From NCBI RefSeq assembly GCF_035917455.1, contig NZ_CP109078.1, forward strand, positions 7,238,001 through 7,302,000: 64,000 nucleotides of DNA, read 5' to 3'. The DNA is from Micromonospora sp. NBC_01796 (GTDB lineage: Bacteria > Actinomycetota > Actinomycetes > Mycobacteriales > Micromonosporaceae). The notes beneath the pieces are model-generated. The model had not been told where the DNA came from. It did not search any database and was given only the letters and a program-made list of their open reading frames with translations. The position numbers were made by a program, and so were the translations under genes. Positions within the stretch are counted from its first letter, which is position 1. Each line of letters opens with the position of its first letter. Shown one piece after another: positions 34,729 through 42,472 of this stretch.

Positions 34729-34760
34729 ACAACCACCGGGTGGCGCGGCCCGGTGGTTGT
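34729..34760. terminator. Terminator hairpin at the end of the module C operon
   Basis: A perfect 12-bp stem (ACAACCACCGGG / CCCGGTGGTTGT) with an 8-base loop lies 12 bases after the stop of the aldo/keto reductase gene. On the minus strand it is followed by TGCCC rather than a U-tract. It marks the probable end of the long minus-strand operon. Confidence 0.7.
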
Positions 34761-34771
34761 CGCCACGGCGG

Positions 34772-35809
34772 TCAGGACACGGGCCGGCGGCGCCGGGTCG
34801 GGTCGGCCAGCTCCGGCGGCTGGTAACCGGCGTCGGCCGGATTCAGGGTCGTACCCGGTGCGACGATCTCGTCGATCCGGTCCAACACGTCGTCGGTCAG
34901 GGTCACCTTCGCCGCGCCGAGCTGGCTGTCGAGGTGTTCCAGGGTGCGGGGGCCGATGATGGCCGAGGTCACCGCCGGGTGCCGCAGCACGAAACCGATC
35001 GCCAGGTGGATCAACGACAGCCCGGCCTGTTCGGCGAGGTCGGCGAGCTGCTCGACCGCGACGAGCTTCGCGGCGTTCGCCGGCAGGGCCGGGTCGAACC
35101 GGCCGGGTTGCCGCCCCGCCCGCAACGAGATCGGCTCGGTCAGCCCCCGGTGGTAGCGCCCGGACAACCAGCCCCCGGCCAGCGGACTCCACGGGATCAC
35201 CGCCAGGCCGTACCGCTGGGCGACCGGCAGCACCTCCCGTTCGACACCACGGGCCAGGATCGAGTACGGCGGCTGTTCGCTGACCACCCGCTCCCGGCCC
35301 CGGCGCTGCGCGATCCACTGTCCCTCGACGATCGCCGGCGCCGGGAACGTCGACGTCCCGATGTAGCGGATCTTGCCCTGGTGGACCAGGTCGCTGAGTG
35401 CGCCGAGGGTCTCGTCGAAGTCGGTGTCGGGTTCCGGGCGGTGCACCTGGTACAGGTCGATCCAGTCGGTCCGCAGCCGGCGCAGGCTCCGCTCCACCTC
35501 CTGGAAGATCCAACGCCGGGAGTTGCCGAAGTGGTTGACGTCCTCACCGACCTGGCCGTGGAACTTCGTCGCCAGGAACACGTCGTCGCGGCGGCCACCG
35601 TCGAGGGCCTTGCCGACGATCTCCTCCGATTCGCCCTGGGAGTAGACGTCGGCGGTGTCGACGACGTTGATGCCCTCGTCCAACGCCCGGTGGATGATCC
35701 GTACGCCCTCGTCGTGGTCGGGGTTGCCGCGCCGGCCGAAGTTCATCGCACCGAGGGTCAGCGGGCTGACCCGTACCCCGGTGGTGCCGAAGAGGCGGTA
35801 CTGCGTCAT
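34772..35809 (-). CDS. Aldo/keto reductase in sulfur operon
   Basis: This 345-residue NADPH-dependent oxidoreductase shows the AKR tetrad: INVVDTADVYSQGESEE (Asp, Tyr), VFLATKFHGQ (Lys) and WIDLYQVHRPEPD (His). The ATG at 35809 follows AGGAGGAG. It is the last gene of the minus-strand operon that begins at the leader peptide at 40711, 23 bases after the NtaA-like monooxygenase gene. Monooxygenases of this type release aldehydes or ketones. Reduction of such a product is a reasonable but unproved role. Confidence 0.85.
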   Translation of the reverse strand: MTQYRLFGTTGVRVSPLTLGAMNFGRRGNPDHDEGVRIIHRALDEGINVVDTADVYSQGESEEIVGKALDGGRRDDVFLATKFHGQVGEDVNHFGNSRRWIFQEVERSLRRLRTDWIDLYQVHRPEPDTDFDETLGALSDLVHQGKIRYIGTSTFPAPAIVEGQWIAQRRGRERVVSEQPPYSILARGVEREVLPVAQRYGLAVIPWSPLAGGWLSGRYHRGLTEPISLRAGRQPGRFDPALPANAAKLVAVEQLADLAEQAGLSLIHLAIGFVLRHPAVTSAIIGPRTLEHLDSQLGAAKVTLTDDVLDRIDEIVAPGTTLNPADAGYQPPELADPTRRRRPVS

Positions 35810-35832
35810 GGTGCTTCTCCTCCTGTTGCGGA

Positions 35833-37182
35833 TCAGGCCGGTACGGCCGCCCGGTCGTCGGCGCGTACGCCCGCGGGGCGGGGCAGTCCGTAGTTGTCCC
35901 GCAGCGTCGTCCCGGTGTACTCGGTCCGGAACAGACCACGGTGTTGCAGGATCGGCACCACGTGGTCGACGAACGCGACCAGCCCCGACGGCAGCACCGC
36001 CGGCATGATGTTGAACCCGTCCGCGGCACCGTTGTCCCACCAGTGCTCGATCGCGTCGGCGACCTGCTCCGGGGTGCCGGCGAACGTACGGTGTCCGCGC
36101 CCCCCACCGAGGCGCCCGATGAGCTGACGGACGGTCAACCGTTCCCGGCGGGCGAGGTTCACCACCAGCGTGTACCGGCTCTTCGCGCCCTCGATCTCGT
36201 CCTCGTTGGGCAGGTCGGCGGGAAGTTCGGCGTCCAGGTGCAGGTCCTCCGGCGCCACCCGCAGCCGTTCGGCGAGCTGACGCAGCGCGTACTCGGGTCG
36301 GATCAGCTCGTCGAGGTCGGCGTCGAGGCGCCGCGCCTCGGCTTCGGTGGCCCCGATCACCGGCACGATCCCGGGCAGGATCTTCACCGTGTCCGGGTCC
36401 CGCTCCAGCGCCCGGGCCCGGGCCTTCAGGTCGGTGTAGAACGCCTGCGCGTCGGCGAGGGTCTGCTGCGCGGTGAAGACCGCCTCGGCGTACCGGGCGG
36501 CGAGGGCCTTGCCGTCGTCGGACGAACCGGCCTGGACCAGCAACGGGTGCCCCTGCGGCGACCGGGGCAGGTTCAGCGCCCCGGCGACCCGGAAGTACCG
36601 GCCCCGGTGCGCCGGCGGATGCACCCGGGCATCGTCACCCCAGATCCCGGTGGCCTTGTCACCGAGGGGGGCGTCGTCCTGCCAGCTGTCCCACAGTTTG
36701 CGGGCCACGTCGATGAACTCGGCGGCGCGGGCGTACCGGTCGGCGTGGGCCGGCAGGTCGTCGAGGTTGAAGTTGCGGGCGGCGTCGGCGCCGGCGGTCG
36801 TGACGATGTTCCAGCCGGCCCGGCCGCCGCTGATGTGGTCGACCGAGGCGAACCGGCGGGCCAGGTTGTACGGCTCGTTGTACGTCGTCGACGCGGTCGC
36901 GATCAGCCCGATGTGGGTGGTGACCCCGGCCAGGGCGGTGAGCAGCACCGTCGGTTCCAACGCGCCCGCCGGACGGCGGCCGATGCTGTTCCACAGCACC
37001 GGGGAGTCGGCGAGGAACAACGAGTCGAGTTTGCCGCGTTCGGCGGTCCGGGCCAGGTGCTGGTAGTGGGCGACGTCGGTGTGCGCGAACGGGTCGCTCT
37101 CCGGCAGCCGCCAGGCGGCCTCGTGGTGCCCGACGCTCATCAGGAACGCGTTCAGGTGCAGCTTCCCGGGTCGACCGGTCAT
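35833..37182 (-). CDS. FMN-dependent monooxygenase, NtaA/SnaA/DszA family (second)
   Basis: This 449-residue luciferase-like monooxygenase belongs to the same family as the protein at 6943-8376, but the two differ widely. Typical features are KLHLNAFLMSVGHHEAAWRLPES, TASTTYNEPYNLARRFASVDHISGGRAGWNIVTT and HRTFAGTPEQVADAIEHWW. The ATG follows GGAGGAG. It depends on reduced FMN, which the flavin reductase at the operon start can provide. The operon also encodes a sulfonate/nitrate-type importer. Oxidation of a sulfur-containing small molecule is the likely role. Confidence 0.85.
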   Translation of the reverse strand: MTGRPGKLHLNAFLMSVGHHEAAWRLPESDPFAHTDVAHYQHLARTAERGKLDSLFLADSPVLWNSIGRRPAGALEPTVLLTALAGVTTHIGLIATASTTYNEPYNLARRFASVDHISGGRAGWNIVTTAGADAARNFNLDDLPAHADRYARAAEFIDVARKLWDSWQDDAPLGDKATGIWGDDARVHPPAHRGRYFRVAGALNLPRSPQGHPLLVQAGSSDDGKALAARYAEAVFTAQQTLADAQAFYTDLKARARALERDPDTVKILPGIVPVIGATEAEARRLDADLDELIRPEYALRQLAERLRVAPEDLHLDAELPADLPNEDEIEGAKSRYTLVVNLARRERLTVRQLIGRLGGGRGHRTFAGTPEQVADAIEHWWDNGAADGFNIMPAVLPSGLVAFVDHVVPILQHRGLFRTEYTGTTLRDNYGLPRPAGVRADDRAAVPA

Positions 37183-37204
37183 GGGACGGCTCCTCCGTGG
37201 GGGA

Positions 37205-37942
37205 TCAGATGGCGGCGTCGGGGACGCCGAGGGCGGCGAGCAGCAGTTCCCGGTACTCCTGGAACCGCGGGTCGCGTGACGTACGCGGGGTCGGCAGGTC
37301 CAGGTCGACGTCGACGGTGAAGACCCCGTCGTCGATCACCACCACCCGGTCGGCGAGCAGGACCGCCTCGTCGACGTCGTGGGTGACCAGCAGCACCGCC
37401 GGCCGGTGCCGGGCACACAGGTCACGCAGCAGACCGTGCATCCGGATCCGGGTGAGTGCGTCGAGGGCGCCGAACGGTTCGTCGGCCAGCAGCAGTTCCG
37501 GCTCGGTGACCAGGGACCGGGCCAACGCCACCCGCTGCTGTTCGCCACCGGAGAGCTGGTTGGGCCAGGCTCGTTCCCGGCCGGCGAGCCCGACCTCGGC
37601 CAACGCGGCGCGGGCCCGGGCGTGCCGGTCCGGGCCACGCAACCCGAGTACGACGTTGTCGATCACCCGACGCCACGGCAGCAGCCGGGAGTCCTGGAAC
37701 ACCACCGACACCTGCCGGGGGATCCGCAGGTCACCGTCACCGGCGACGTCGTGGTCGAGCCCGGCCAGAGCCCGCAGCAGGGTGCTCTTCCCGGAGCCGC
37801 TGCGCCCGAGCAGGGCCACGAACTGTCCGGGGGCGATGTCCAGGTCGAGGCCGTCCAGTACGGTCCGGGTCCCGAACCGGCGGACCAGCCCGGTGACCCG
37901 TACGGCCGGGTCGGTGGTCAGCTCGTCAGCGTACGGCGCCAC
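37205..37942 (-). CDS. Sulfonate/nitrate-type ABC importer ATPase (module C)
   Basis: This 245-residue ATPase resembles SsuB/TauB. Motifs are Walker A GRSGSGKST near residue 43, Q-loop VFQDSRLLPWRRV, signature LSGGEQQR, Walker B LLLADEPFGALD followed by TRIRMHG, and LLVTHDVDEAVLLADRV. The GTG at 37942, preceded by GGAGGG, is chosen; the frame is open far upstream. It overlaps the permease gene by 25 bases. The family cannot separate sulfonate, taurine or nitrate transport. The neighbouring monooxygenase and the cysteine leader favour a sulfur source. Confidence 0.85.
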   Translation of the reverse strand: MAPYADELTTDPAVRVTGLVRRFGTRTVLDGLDLDIAPGQFVALLGRSGSGKSTLLRALAGLDHDVAGDGDLRIPRQVSVVFQDSRLLPWRRVIDNVVLGLRGPDRHARARAALAEVGLAGRERAWPNQLSGGEQQRVALARSLVTEPELLLADEPFGALDALTRIRMHGLLRDLCARHRPAVLLVTHDVDEAVLLADRVVVIDDGVFTVDVDLDLPTPRTSRDPRFQEYRELLLAALGVPDAAI

Positions 37943-38784
37943 GACAGCACCCTCCGTTCGGTGAGCCGCAGGGCGGCGTCGGAGAAGAACCCGAACAGCC
38001 CGTACACCGCCAACCCGACGACGATGATCTCCGTCTGGGCGTAGTTCTGGGCCTGGTACATCAGGTAGCCGATGCCGCTGGTGGCGTTGATCTGTTCCAG
38101 CACGATCAGGGACAGCCACGACCCGGTCACACCGAGCCGCAGACCGATGAAGAACCCGGGCAGGGCACCGGGGACGACCACGTGCCGCAGGAACTGCCAC
38201 CGGCTGTAGCCCTGCACCTGCGCCAGCTCGACGAACCGGCTGTCGATGCCGGTGAGCGCGGCGTGGGTCTGGACGTACATGGTGACCGCGACCCCGAGCG
38301 CGATCACGACGATCTTGAACGTTTCGCCGATGCCGAGCCAGAGGATCAGCAGCGGGATCAGGCCGAGCGACGGGATCGCCCGTTTGATCTGGACCGGCCC
38401 GTCGATGACCGCCTCCCCGATCCGGCTGAGTCCGGCGGCGACCGCCAGGGTCACCCCGGCGACCGCCCCGAACAGGAACCCGAGGGCGGCACGCTGCAAC
38501 GACGTCGCGACACTGTCCTGCAGCTTCCCGCTCTCGATCAGATCGGCGGCGGTGGCGACCACGGTCCACGGCGCGGACAGGATCCGCGGGTCGAGGACCG
38601 CGGTGGCGGAGGCGAGCACCCAGACCGCGAGCAGCAGCACCGGGCCGATCGCCCGCCCGTACGGAATGGGTCGGCCCGGACCCAGACGCCGGCGGCGCAC
38701 CGGCGGCGCCGCGACGGTCACGGTCGTGGGGGAGTGCGGCGAGGAAACGGTACGGGCAACCGTCGCCGGGTACGTGTCGGTCAT
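37918..38784 (-). CDS. Sulfonate/nitrate-type ABC importer permease (module C)
   Basis: This 288-residue permease has about six membrane helices (first near residues 45-65) and an EAA-like loop around FVELAQVQGYSRWQFLRHVVVPGALP. The N-terminal 40 residues are Thr/Val/Pro- and Arg-rich and cytoplasmic. It starts 4 bases after the lipoprotein gene and overlaps the ATPase gene, so the three form one coupled import unit. Confidence 0.86.
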   Translation of the reverse strand: MTDTYPATVARTVSSPHSPTTVTVAAPPVRRRRLGPGRPIPYGRAIGPVLLLAVWVLASATAVLDPRILSAPWTVVATAADLIESGKLQDSVATSLQRAALGFLFGAVAGVTLAVAAGLSRIGEAVIDGPVQIKRAIPSLGLIPLLILWLGIGETFKIVVIALGVAVTMYVQTHAALTGIDSRFVELAQVQGYSRWQFLRHVVVPGALPGFFIGLRLGVTGSWLSLIVLEQINATSGIGYLMYQAQNYAQTEIIVVGLAVYGLFGFFSDAALRLTERRVLSWRRTLTS

Positions 38785-38788
38785 GGCC

Positions 38789-39856
38789 TCACTCCCGGTA
38801 GGCGGCGGCGACGGACCGCGCCGCGATCGGTTCGAACCGGCGGTCGAACAACTCCGCGGCGGACGCGGTCGGCACGAAACCGCCCTGCGCCATCAGGTCG
38901 ATCGTCTCCTGCTCCCATCCGATGGCCTTGTCCCAGTTGGTGGGGAAGACGGGACGGTCGTCGACGGCGACGATCCGCCGGCCGTCCTCGGCGGTGACGC
39001 CCTGGTCCTTGACGTAGAAGTGGTCGATCCAGGCGTCGGGGTTCTCGTACGCCCACGTCTTCGCCCTGGCCCAGAGGGGAATGAAGGCGGCGACGGCGGC
39101 GGCCCTGGCCGGGTCGGTCAGCACCGACGTCGGCGCCCACAGGATCGTCAGGTAGTCCAGTGCGGTGATCTCGACCGCCCGGGCCCCGTCGGTGCCGTAC
39201 TGGCGCAGGTACTTCGTCAGGGTCGGTTCACCCAGCGGTGCCGCGTCGACCTGCCGGGCCTGCAGGGCGGTGAGGAACTGCGGGCTGTTGAGCGGGACCA
39301 GGGTGACGTCGTCGGTGCCCAGGCCGAGTTGCTTGAGCGTACGCAGCACCACCACACCCTGCGCCTGCCCCTGGGAGAATCCGATCTTCTTCCCACGCAG
39401 GTCGGACAGCCCGCCGATCGCCGCACCCGGTGCGGTGGCGAGCTGGTAGTTCGGTTTCGTCCGCGCCTGCACCGCGACGATCTTCGCGTCGAACCCGATC
39501 GCCCGCGCCTGGATCGGTGGGATGCCCGCGTTCGAGGCCAGGTCGATCGAGTTGGCCCGGAAACCCTGGATGACGTCCGGACCGGCGCTGATGTTCGGCC
39601 AGTCCCGGACGACGAACGGCAGGTCGTCGAGGAGCCCGGCGGCCTGCAGTTGCAGGTGCGAGGTGTGGATGGCGATCGTCAACGCGGTGTCGGGCGGCAC
39701 GGTGCTCGGCAGCGGGTCACCGAGCCCGAGCGCGCCCCGAGCCGGTGCGTCGGCAACGCACCCGGTCAGCCCCAGGGCAGCCGCGCCGACGATCGAGGAC
39801 AGCACCGTACGCCGCCGCAACGGGGTGCCGTACGCGTCGAACGGAAGCCCGGTCAT
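38789..39856 (-). CDS. Sulfonate/nitrate-type binding lipoprotein (module C)
   Basis: This 355-residue solute-binding protein has a lipoprotein signal with lipobox LTGC (about residues 30-33) preceded by twin arginines (RRRTVLSSIVG), so Tat export is possible. The mature protein shows DVIQGFRANSIDLASNAGIPPIQA and LRGKKIGFSQGQAQGVVVLRTL, as in SsuA/NMT1-type proteins. It overlaps the upstream flavin reductase gene by 4 bases. The ligand is not predictable from sequence. Confidence 0.85.
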   Translation of the reverse strand: MTGLPFDAYGTPLRRRTVLSSIVGAAALGLTGCVADAPARGALGLGDPLPSTVPPDTALTIAIHTSHLQLQAAGLLDDLPFVVRDWPNISAGPDVIQGFRANSIDLASNAGIPPIQARAIGFDAKIVAVQARTKPNYQLATAPGAAIGGLSDLRGKKIGFSQGQAQGVVVLRTLKQLGLGTDDVTLVPLNSPQFLTALQARQVDAAPLGEPTLTKYLRQYGTDGARAVEITALDYLTILWAPTSVLTDPARAAAVAAFIPLWARAKTWAYENPDAWIDHFYVKDQGVTAEDGRRIVAVDDRPVFPTNWDKAIGWEQETIDLMAQGGFVPTASAAELFDRRFEPIAARSVAAAYRE

Positions 39857-40368
39857 CGGGTTTCCCGCAGACCGGCGTACGCGCCCTGGTGGTACAGCAG
39901 GGGTGCCCCGTCGTCACCGTGGCTGCCGGTGAGCGGCTGGGCGAGTACGATGCTGTGGTCACCGGCGGTGAGCCGGTCGACGACCCGGCAGACCAGCCAG
40001 GTGAGCACCCCGTGCAGCAGCGGCACACCGTGCGGGCCGGGCTGCCAGCCGGGGTGGGCGGCGAACCGGTCGATGCCGCTGACGGCGAAGGTCCGCGCCA
40101 CGTCCTGCTGCGTCTCGGCGAGCAGGTGCACGGCGACGTACCCGGCCCGGGACACCGTCGGCCAGGACGACGAGCCCCGGTCGAGGCAGAACGACACCAG
40201 CGGCGGTTCCAGGGACACGGACGTGAACGAGGTGGCGGTGAAACCGGCGGCGGGCAGGCCGGCGTCCGGGTCCGCCGGCGCGGTCACCACGGTGACCGTC
40301 GCCGCCTGCCGGCGCAGCAACGCCCGGAACTGGCCGGTGCCGACCGGGTCGAGCTCGGTGATCGTCAT
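39853..40368 (-). CDS. Flavin reductase (HpaC/NtaB/DszD-like)
   Basis: This 171-residue FMN-binding split-barrel reductase supplies reduced flavin to a partner monooxygenase. Family features are FRALLRRQAATVTVVTAP near the start, GFTATSFTSVSLEPPLVSFCLDRGSSSW (residues 44-71) and GDHSIVLAQPL. The ATG at 40368 follows GGAGGAG. It is the first structural gene of the module C operon and lies 250 bases after a cysteine-containing leader peptide. The most likely partner is the NtaA-like enzyme encoded four genes later. Confidence 0.87.
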   Translation of the reverse strand: MTITELDPVGTGQFRALLRRQAATVTVVTAPADPDAGLPAAGFTATSFTSVSLEPPLVSFCLDRGSSSWPTVSRAGYVAVHLLAETQQDVARTFAVSGIDRFAAHPGWQPGPHGVPLLHGVLTWLVCRVVDRLTAGDHSIVLAQPLTGSHGDDGAPLLYHQGAYAGLRETR

Positions 40369-40403
40369 CTTCTCCTCCTCGGGGGTGGAGCACGCGGGGT
40401 CGT

Positions 40404-40417
40404 CCCGCCGCGGCGGG
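40404..40417 (-). promoter_or_regulatory. GC-rich palindrome in leader RNA, possible attenuator stem
   Basis: CCCGCCGCGGCGGG is a perfect 14-base palindrome between the leader peptide stop (40619) and the flavin reductase start (40368). A further hairpin, CGCGCC...GGCGCG with inner GACA/TGTC, can form near 40471-40500. Both lie where alternative attenuator structures would be expected. No U-tract is evident. Confidence 0.35.
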
Positions 40418-40618
40418 CGCGGTGGATCACGCGGACGGCGGTCGTACAGTGGCGCGCCGCGGGGCCACACCCGCGCCTGGCGACATCGGTGTCGGGCGCG
40501 TGGCGTGGTGGAAGGGGTCCCGTTGTTCGTGGGCGGGTCGGCGCTGATCCCGACGCCCGAACCGGGGTGATGGGGGAGGGGCGGGGCTGGGCCGTCGTGG
40601 GGCCGCGCCGCGCGAGGG

Positions 40619-40711
40619 TCAGCGCGGACAGAGGGCGCTGGCGTGCCGGACCAGGTCGACGTGCACGCGAGCGACGAGCAGGAGTACGTGTCGCTGTCGC
40701 ATGCAGACCAT
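40619..40711 (-). CDS. Cysteine-containing leader peptide, 30 residues
   Basis: This short peptide begins MVCMRQRHVLLLV and ends ARVHVDLVRHASALCPR. The block HVDLVR-x-x-SALC is nearly identical to the motif of putative leader peptides found before sulfur-assimilation genes in many actinomycetes. The ATG at 40711 has GGGAG seven bases upstream; a second ATG at 40702 is in frame. It lies on the same strand as, and 250 bases before, the flavin reductase gene that opens the sulfur operon. Ribosome stalling at the Cys codon near its end when cysteine is scarce, changing downstream RNA folding, is the inferred function. Confidence 0.75.
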   Translation of the reverse strand: MVCMRQRHVLLLVARVHVDLVRHASALCPR

Positions 40712-40976
40712 GCTCCAGCTCCCACCGAAAATGGTCAACGCACCGACCAGATGTTGAGAACCGAAGAGATGAAGAGTCGTAAAACATGCTGTGGCCTGCG
40801 GTAATATGACCCGCAAAACCCACCTGGCTTATAGAATATTAAATCGACGTCCACCAGTTGGTAGGAATCGTCGGCGCGCCACCGAGGCAACCGCCCCCGA
40901 CCCACCACACCCCACCCGCCGCCACACCCCGACAGCCCCCGCACGACCGGCCGACCCACGGCGATAACCTCACCCC
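40712..40976. promoter_or_regulatory. A/T-richer promoter region between module C leader and def
   Basis: This gap is clearly richer in A/T than the surrounding DNA, with TTATAGAATATTAAATCG near 40829-40846. It must carry the minus-strand promoter for the leader peptide. Two ACCGA-N4-ATG units (near 40742 and 40761) and one ACC-GAAAAT-GGT symmetry (near 40724) lie just upstream of the leader ORF and resemble the ACCGA cores in the ssuA/ssuE region. No credible gene is seen. Confidence 0.4.
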
Positions 40977-41486
40977 ATGACGATGCGGCCCATCAGGATC
41001 ATCGGCGACGCCGTACTCCGCACCCCCTGCGAACCGGTCACCACCTTCGACACCGAACTACGCGCCCTGGTCACCGACCTGATGGACACCCTCCTCGGCG
41101 CCCCCGGCCGAGCCGGCGTCGCCGCACCACAGATCGGCGTCAGCGCCCGCGTCTTCGTCTACGACGCCGACGGACACCGCGGCCACCTGATCAACCCCAC
41201 CCTCGAACTGTCGACCGAACTCCAGGACGACGACGAAGGCTGCCTGTCCATCCCCGAGCTGTACTTCCCGACCCCCCGCGCCATGCACGCCACCGCCCAC
41301 GGCGTCGACCAGTACGGCGAACCCAGCACCATCACCGGCAGCGGCTTCCTCGCCCGCGCCCTCCAACACGAAACCGACCACCTCAACGGCCGCCTCTACG
41401 TCGACACCCTGCGCGGCGACACCCGCCGCCGGGCGCTGCGCGAAATCCGCGACGGCCGATTCGCCGCCCCCGGCCGCAACACCTGA
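40977..41486 (+). CDS. def: Peptide deformylase
   Basis: This 169-residue metalloenzyme removes formyl groups from new N-termini. All three motifs are present: GVAAPQIG (motif 1, near residue 43), DEGCLSIPE (motif 2, with the metal-binding Cys) and HETDHLNG (motif 3, HExxH type, about residue 131). ATG codons at 40977 and 40983 are both possible. It is monocistronic and convergent with the TauE/SafE gene. It may be a second deformylase; the usual partner fmt is not present. Confidence 0.93.
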   Translation: MTMRPIRIIGDAVLRTPCEPVTTFDTELRALVTDLMDTLLGAPGRAGVAAPQIGVSARVFVYDADGHRGHLINPTLELSTELQDDDEGCLSIPELYFPTPRAMHATAHGVDQYGEPSTITGSGFLARALQHETDHLNGRLYVDTLRGDTRRRALREIRDGRFAAPGRNT

Positions 41487-41506
41487 CCAACACCCCGCCC
41501 CGGCGC

Positions 41507-42277
41507 TCAGGCGACCCACTGGTCAAAACCGAGCTTCGCCACCAGGGCCAGCACCACCACCAGCAACACCACCCGAACAAAACCCGAACCACGGCGCAAC
41601 GCCATCCGCGCGCCCACCAACGCACCCACCACGTTGCAGGCCGCCATCGCCGCCCCCAGCGACCACCACACATGCCCGGCGGAACCGAAAACCACCAACG
41701 CACCCAGATTCGTCCCCGCGTTGACCAACTTCGCCATCGCCGACCCATGCACAAAATCGGCGCCCACCACCGCAGTGAACGTCAACACCAGAAACGTGCC
41801 CGTACCCGGACCGATCAGACCGTCGTACAACGCGATCACCCCACCGGCCACCGCGACCGCCACCACCACCCGGCCCCGCGTACGTTTCCCCGGCTCCGCG
41901 ACCACCCCCAACCGCGGACGCAACGTCACGAACAGCGCCACCCCCACCAACACCGCCAACACCACCGGCCGGTACGCCGCCGCCGGCACCACCCCCGCCA
42001 ACGCCGCACCCACCCCCGCGGTCACCACCGCCAACACCGCCGCCGGCCCCGCCAACCGCCAATCAACCTTCGTACGCCGCGCATACGTCACCGCCGCCGT
42101 CGCCGTACCCGCGATCGCCGCGAACTTGTTCGTCCCCAACGCCACCGGCAACGCCAACCCCGGCGCCGCGATCAACAACGCCGGCAACAACAGCAACCCA
42201 CCACCACCGACCACGGCATCAACCCACCCCGCCGCCGCCGCAGCCACCAACAAACCCACCAACGCGCCATGATCCAC
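41507..42277 (-). CDS. TauE/SafE family membrane protein
   Basis: This 256-residue protein has about eight membrane segments in two similar halves. The typical repeats are AGWVDAVVGGGGLLLLPALL at the start and ALYDGLIGPGTGTFLVL in the second half. Members export sulfite or sulfoacetate, or move other anions. With three desulfurising modules in the window, which release sulfite, sulfite export is attractive but not shown by position, as it is not in those operons. The GTG at 42277 is used. Confidence 0.82.
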   Translation of the reverse strand: MDHGALVGLLVAAAAAGWVDAVVGGGGLLLLPALLIAAPGLALPVALGTNKFAAIAGTATAAVTYARRTKVDWRLAGPAAVLAVVTAGVGAALAGVVPAAAYRPVVLAVLVGVALFVTLRPRLGVVAEPGKRTRGRVVVAVAVAGGVIALYDGLIGPGTGTFLVLTFTAVVGADFVHGSAMAKLVNAGTNLGALVVFGSAGHVWWSLGAAMAACNVVGALVGARMALRRGSGFVRVVLLVVVLALVAKLGFDQWVA

Positions 42278-42345
42278 GACGCGGCATTATTCCGCCGCCA
42301 CCACCCAACCCGACCAACCCTGTGGGCAGCCTCACCCAGGCCCCG

Positions 42346-42456
42346 TCACCGCCCCCGCCGCCGACGCAACCCGATCCCCGCCACACCCAACGCCACGAAG
42401 ACCAACACCGAACAGAGCAACACCTTGATGATCACCCAGAAACTCTCCCACACCAC
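42346..42456 (-). CDS. Possible small membrane protein, 36 residues
   Basis: This short ORF encodes one hydrophobic helix (WVIIKVLLCSVLVFVALGVAGIGL) followed by the basic tail RRRRGR, an inside-positive single-pass layout. Two GTG codons (42456, 42453) can start it. The third codon positions are mostly G or C, as in real genes here. It is divergent from the endonuclease/phosphatase gene, and both starts share a 16-base gap, so both transcripts would be nearly leaderless. I do not recognise a family. It could also be chance. Confidence 0.4.
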   Translation of the reverse strand: MVWESFWVIIKVLLCSVLVFVALGVAGIGLRRRRGR

Positions 42457-42460
42457 CCCG

Positions 42461-42466
42461 TAAGGT
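42461..42466 (+). promoter_or_regulatory. Probable -10 box of a leaderless promoter
   Basis: TAAGGT lies 6 bases before the GTG start of the EEP-family gene, the spacing expected when transcription begins at the start codon. No Shine-Dalgarno sequence is present. Confidence 0.5.
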
Positions 42467-42472
42467 GCAGAG

